Shown here piece by piece: positions 5,353-5,640 of a DNA stretch of 5,640 bases. The DNA lies in assembly GCA_009699025.1 (NCBI GenBank), contig WLOZ01000152.1, positions 1 through 5,640 on the forward strand. Direction: 5' to 3'. The position numbers and the translations under genes were made by a program. Each line of letters begins with the position of its first letter. Position 1 is the first letter of the stretch. This DNA comes from Actinomycetota bacterium. GTDB lineage: Bacteria; Actinomycetota; Actinomycetes; S36-B12; CAIYMF01. The notes beneath the pieces were generated by a model. The model was not told the DNA's origin, did not search any database, and was given only the letters and a program-made list of their open reading frames with translations.

Positions 5353-5640
5353 CTACGAGTTGCGCAGCTTGATCGAGCCGCTTCTGAGCCTCTGCAGTGA
5401 CGTGCCGGGCAATGCCGGCTGACCCGCGGTTGGCGTGTACCCGAACTTTGCCGAGAAGTAGCCTGGAACGGTCGACCTCGATGAGGTCGACCCTGCCTGG
5501 TACCGGATCATCACGCTCACGGTGGATCCGGCCAACTGCCAGTAGCCGCACCCGCCCTTGAGCGCCGGGTTCCACCAGTAGAGCTTGCCGGTGCCGGACG
5601 AAGTACCGGTCGTCACACCGTTGGCCGTGTTCATGACGAA
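5353..5640 (-). CDS. C-terminal end of an unrecognised Gly/Ser/Thr-rich, probably extracellular, protein
   Basis: The minus strand is open from the right edge to TAG at 5353-5355 (95 residues) with strong third-position G/C throughout, so it is almost certainly coding and its start lies beyond the window. An internal ATG at 5634 is not needed as a start. The sequence is rich in Gly, Ser, Thr and aromatic residues (KLYWWNPALKGGCGYWQLAG, VPGYFSAKFGYTP), has one cysteine, no hydrophobic helix and few acidic residues, and ends SGSIKLRNS. This composition fits a beta-rich secreted protein. I do not recognise the family. The hairpin at 5231-5282 follows it, and the truncated decarboxylase-like copy begins downstream. 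Confidence 0.7.
   Translation of the reverse strand, partial: FVMNTANGVTTGTSSGTGKLYWWNPALKGGCGYWQLAGSTVSVMIRYQAGSTSSRSTVPGYFSAKFGYTPTAGQPALPGTSLQRLRSGSIKLRNS
5470..5492. repeat. Perfect 10-bp inverted repeat within the right-hand gene
   Basis: GGTCGACCTC and GAGGTCGACC flank a 3-base loop (GAT). In the reading frame it encodes part of GSTSSRSTV, a low-complexity Ser/Thr/Arg run, so the symmetry may simply reflect similar codons on both sides. Confidence 0.7.

Noticed and set aside
5303..5575. A 90-residue minus-strand ORF in another frame
   Set aside because: The frame ending at 5353 has better third-position bias to its stop and a more protein-like composition.
1..5640. CRISPR array, tRNA, rRNA or complete insertion sequence
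   Set aside because: I saw no spaced short repeats, no cloverleaf-like segment, no rRNA sequence and no intact transposase with terminal repeats.

Overview
The window looks like a high-GC actinobacterial chromosome segment. Evidence: strong G/C preference at third codon positions in the believable reading frames, GTG starts, and an acetoacetate-decarboxylase-family/crotonase gene pair of a type common in actinobacteria. I cannot name the genus. Nearly all real genes lie on the minus strand, so the window is best read from right to left.

Layout in transcription order (right to left). (1) 5353-5640: the C-terminal end of an unrecognised Gly/Ser/Thr-rich protein. (2) 5231-5282: a very strong hairpin. 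(3) 4776-5166: promoter, ribosome binding site and first 60 codons of an acetoacetate-decarboxylase-family gene, truncated and fused in frame to the tail of an unrelated protein. (4) 4166-4765: a poorly resolved stretch with a possible frameshifted small gene (minus) and a possible 54-codon ORF (plus). (5) 3671-4016: a promoter and a three-helix small membrane protein with a near-perfect Shine-Dalgarno. (6) 2329-3609: a secreted trypsin-like (S1) serine protease with an intact catalytic triad but an in-frame amber codon just after its signal peptide. (7) 1620-2283: an internal fragment of an MFS transporter (minus) abutting a C-terminal-looking fragment of a plus-strand gene, possibly a recombinase. 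(8) 1583-1618: a second copy of the hairpin. (9) 667-1522: an intact acetoacetate-decarboxylase-family gene with promoter and candidate operator. (10) 1-594: a crotonase-superfamily gene running off the left edge, probably in one operon with the decarboxylase-like gene.

The unifying structure is a diverged direct repeat of about 335-350 bp (1285-1619 and 4929-5275). Each copy holds the hairpin, the promoter, the ribosome binding site and the first 60 codons of the decarboxylase-like gene. By hand count the copies match at about nine positions in ten, yet the encoded 60 residues differ at only two. Copy B therefore probably descends from a once-functional gene and was truncated later. The 3.3 kb between the copies is full of broken genes: a transporter fragment, a possible recombinase fragment, a nonsense-mutated protease and a possibly frameshifted small ORF. 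I read it as a decaying accessory or insertion region beside a working catabolic operon (decarboxylase-like enzyme plus crotonase). I found no convincing new multi-gene system. The most checkable oddities are the amber codon, the repeat with its shared hairpin, and a perfect 16-bp inverted repeat inside the protease pro-region.
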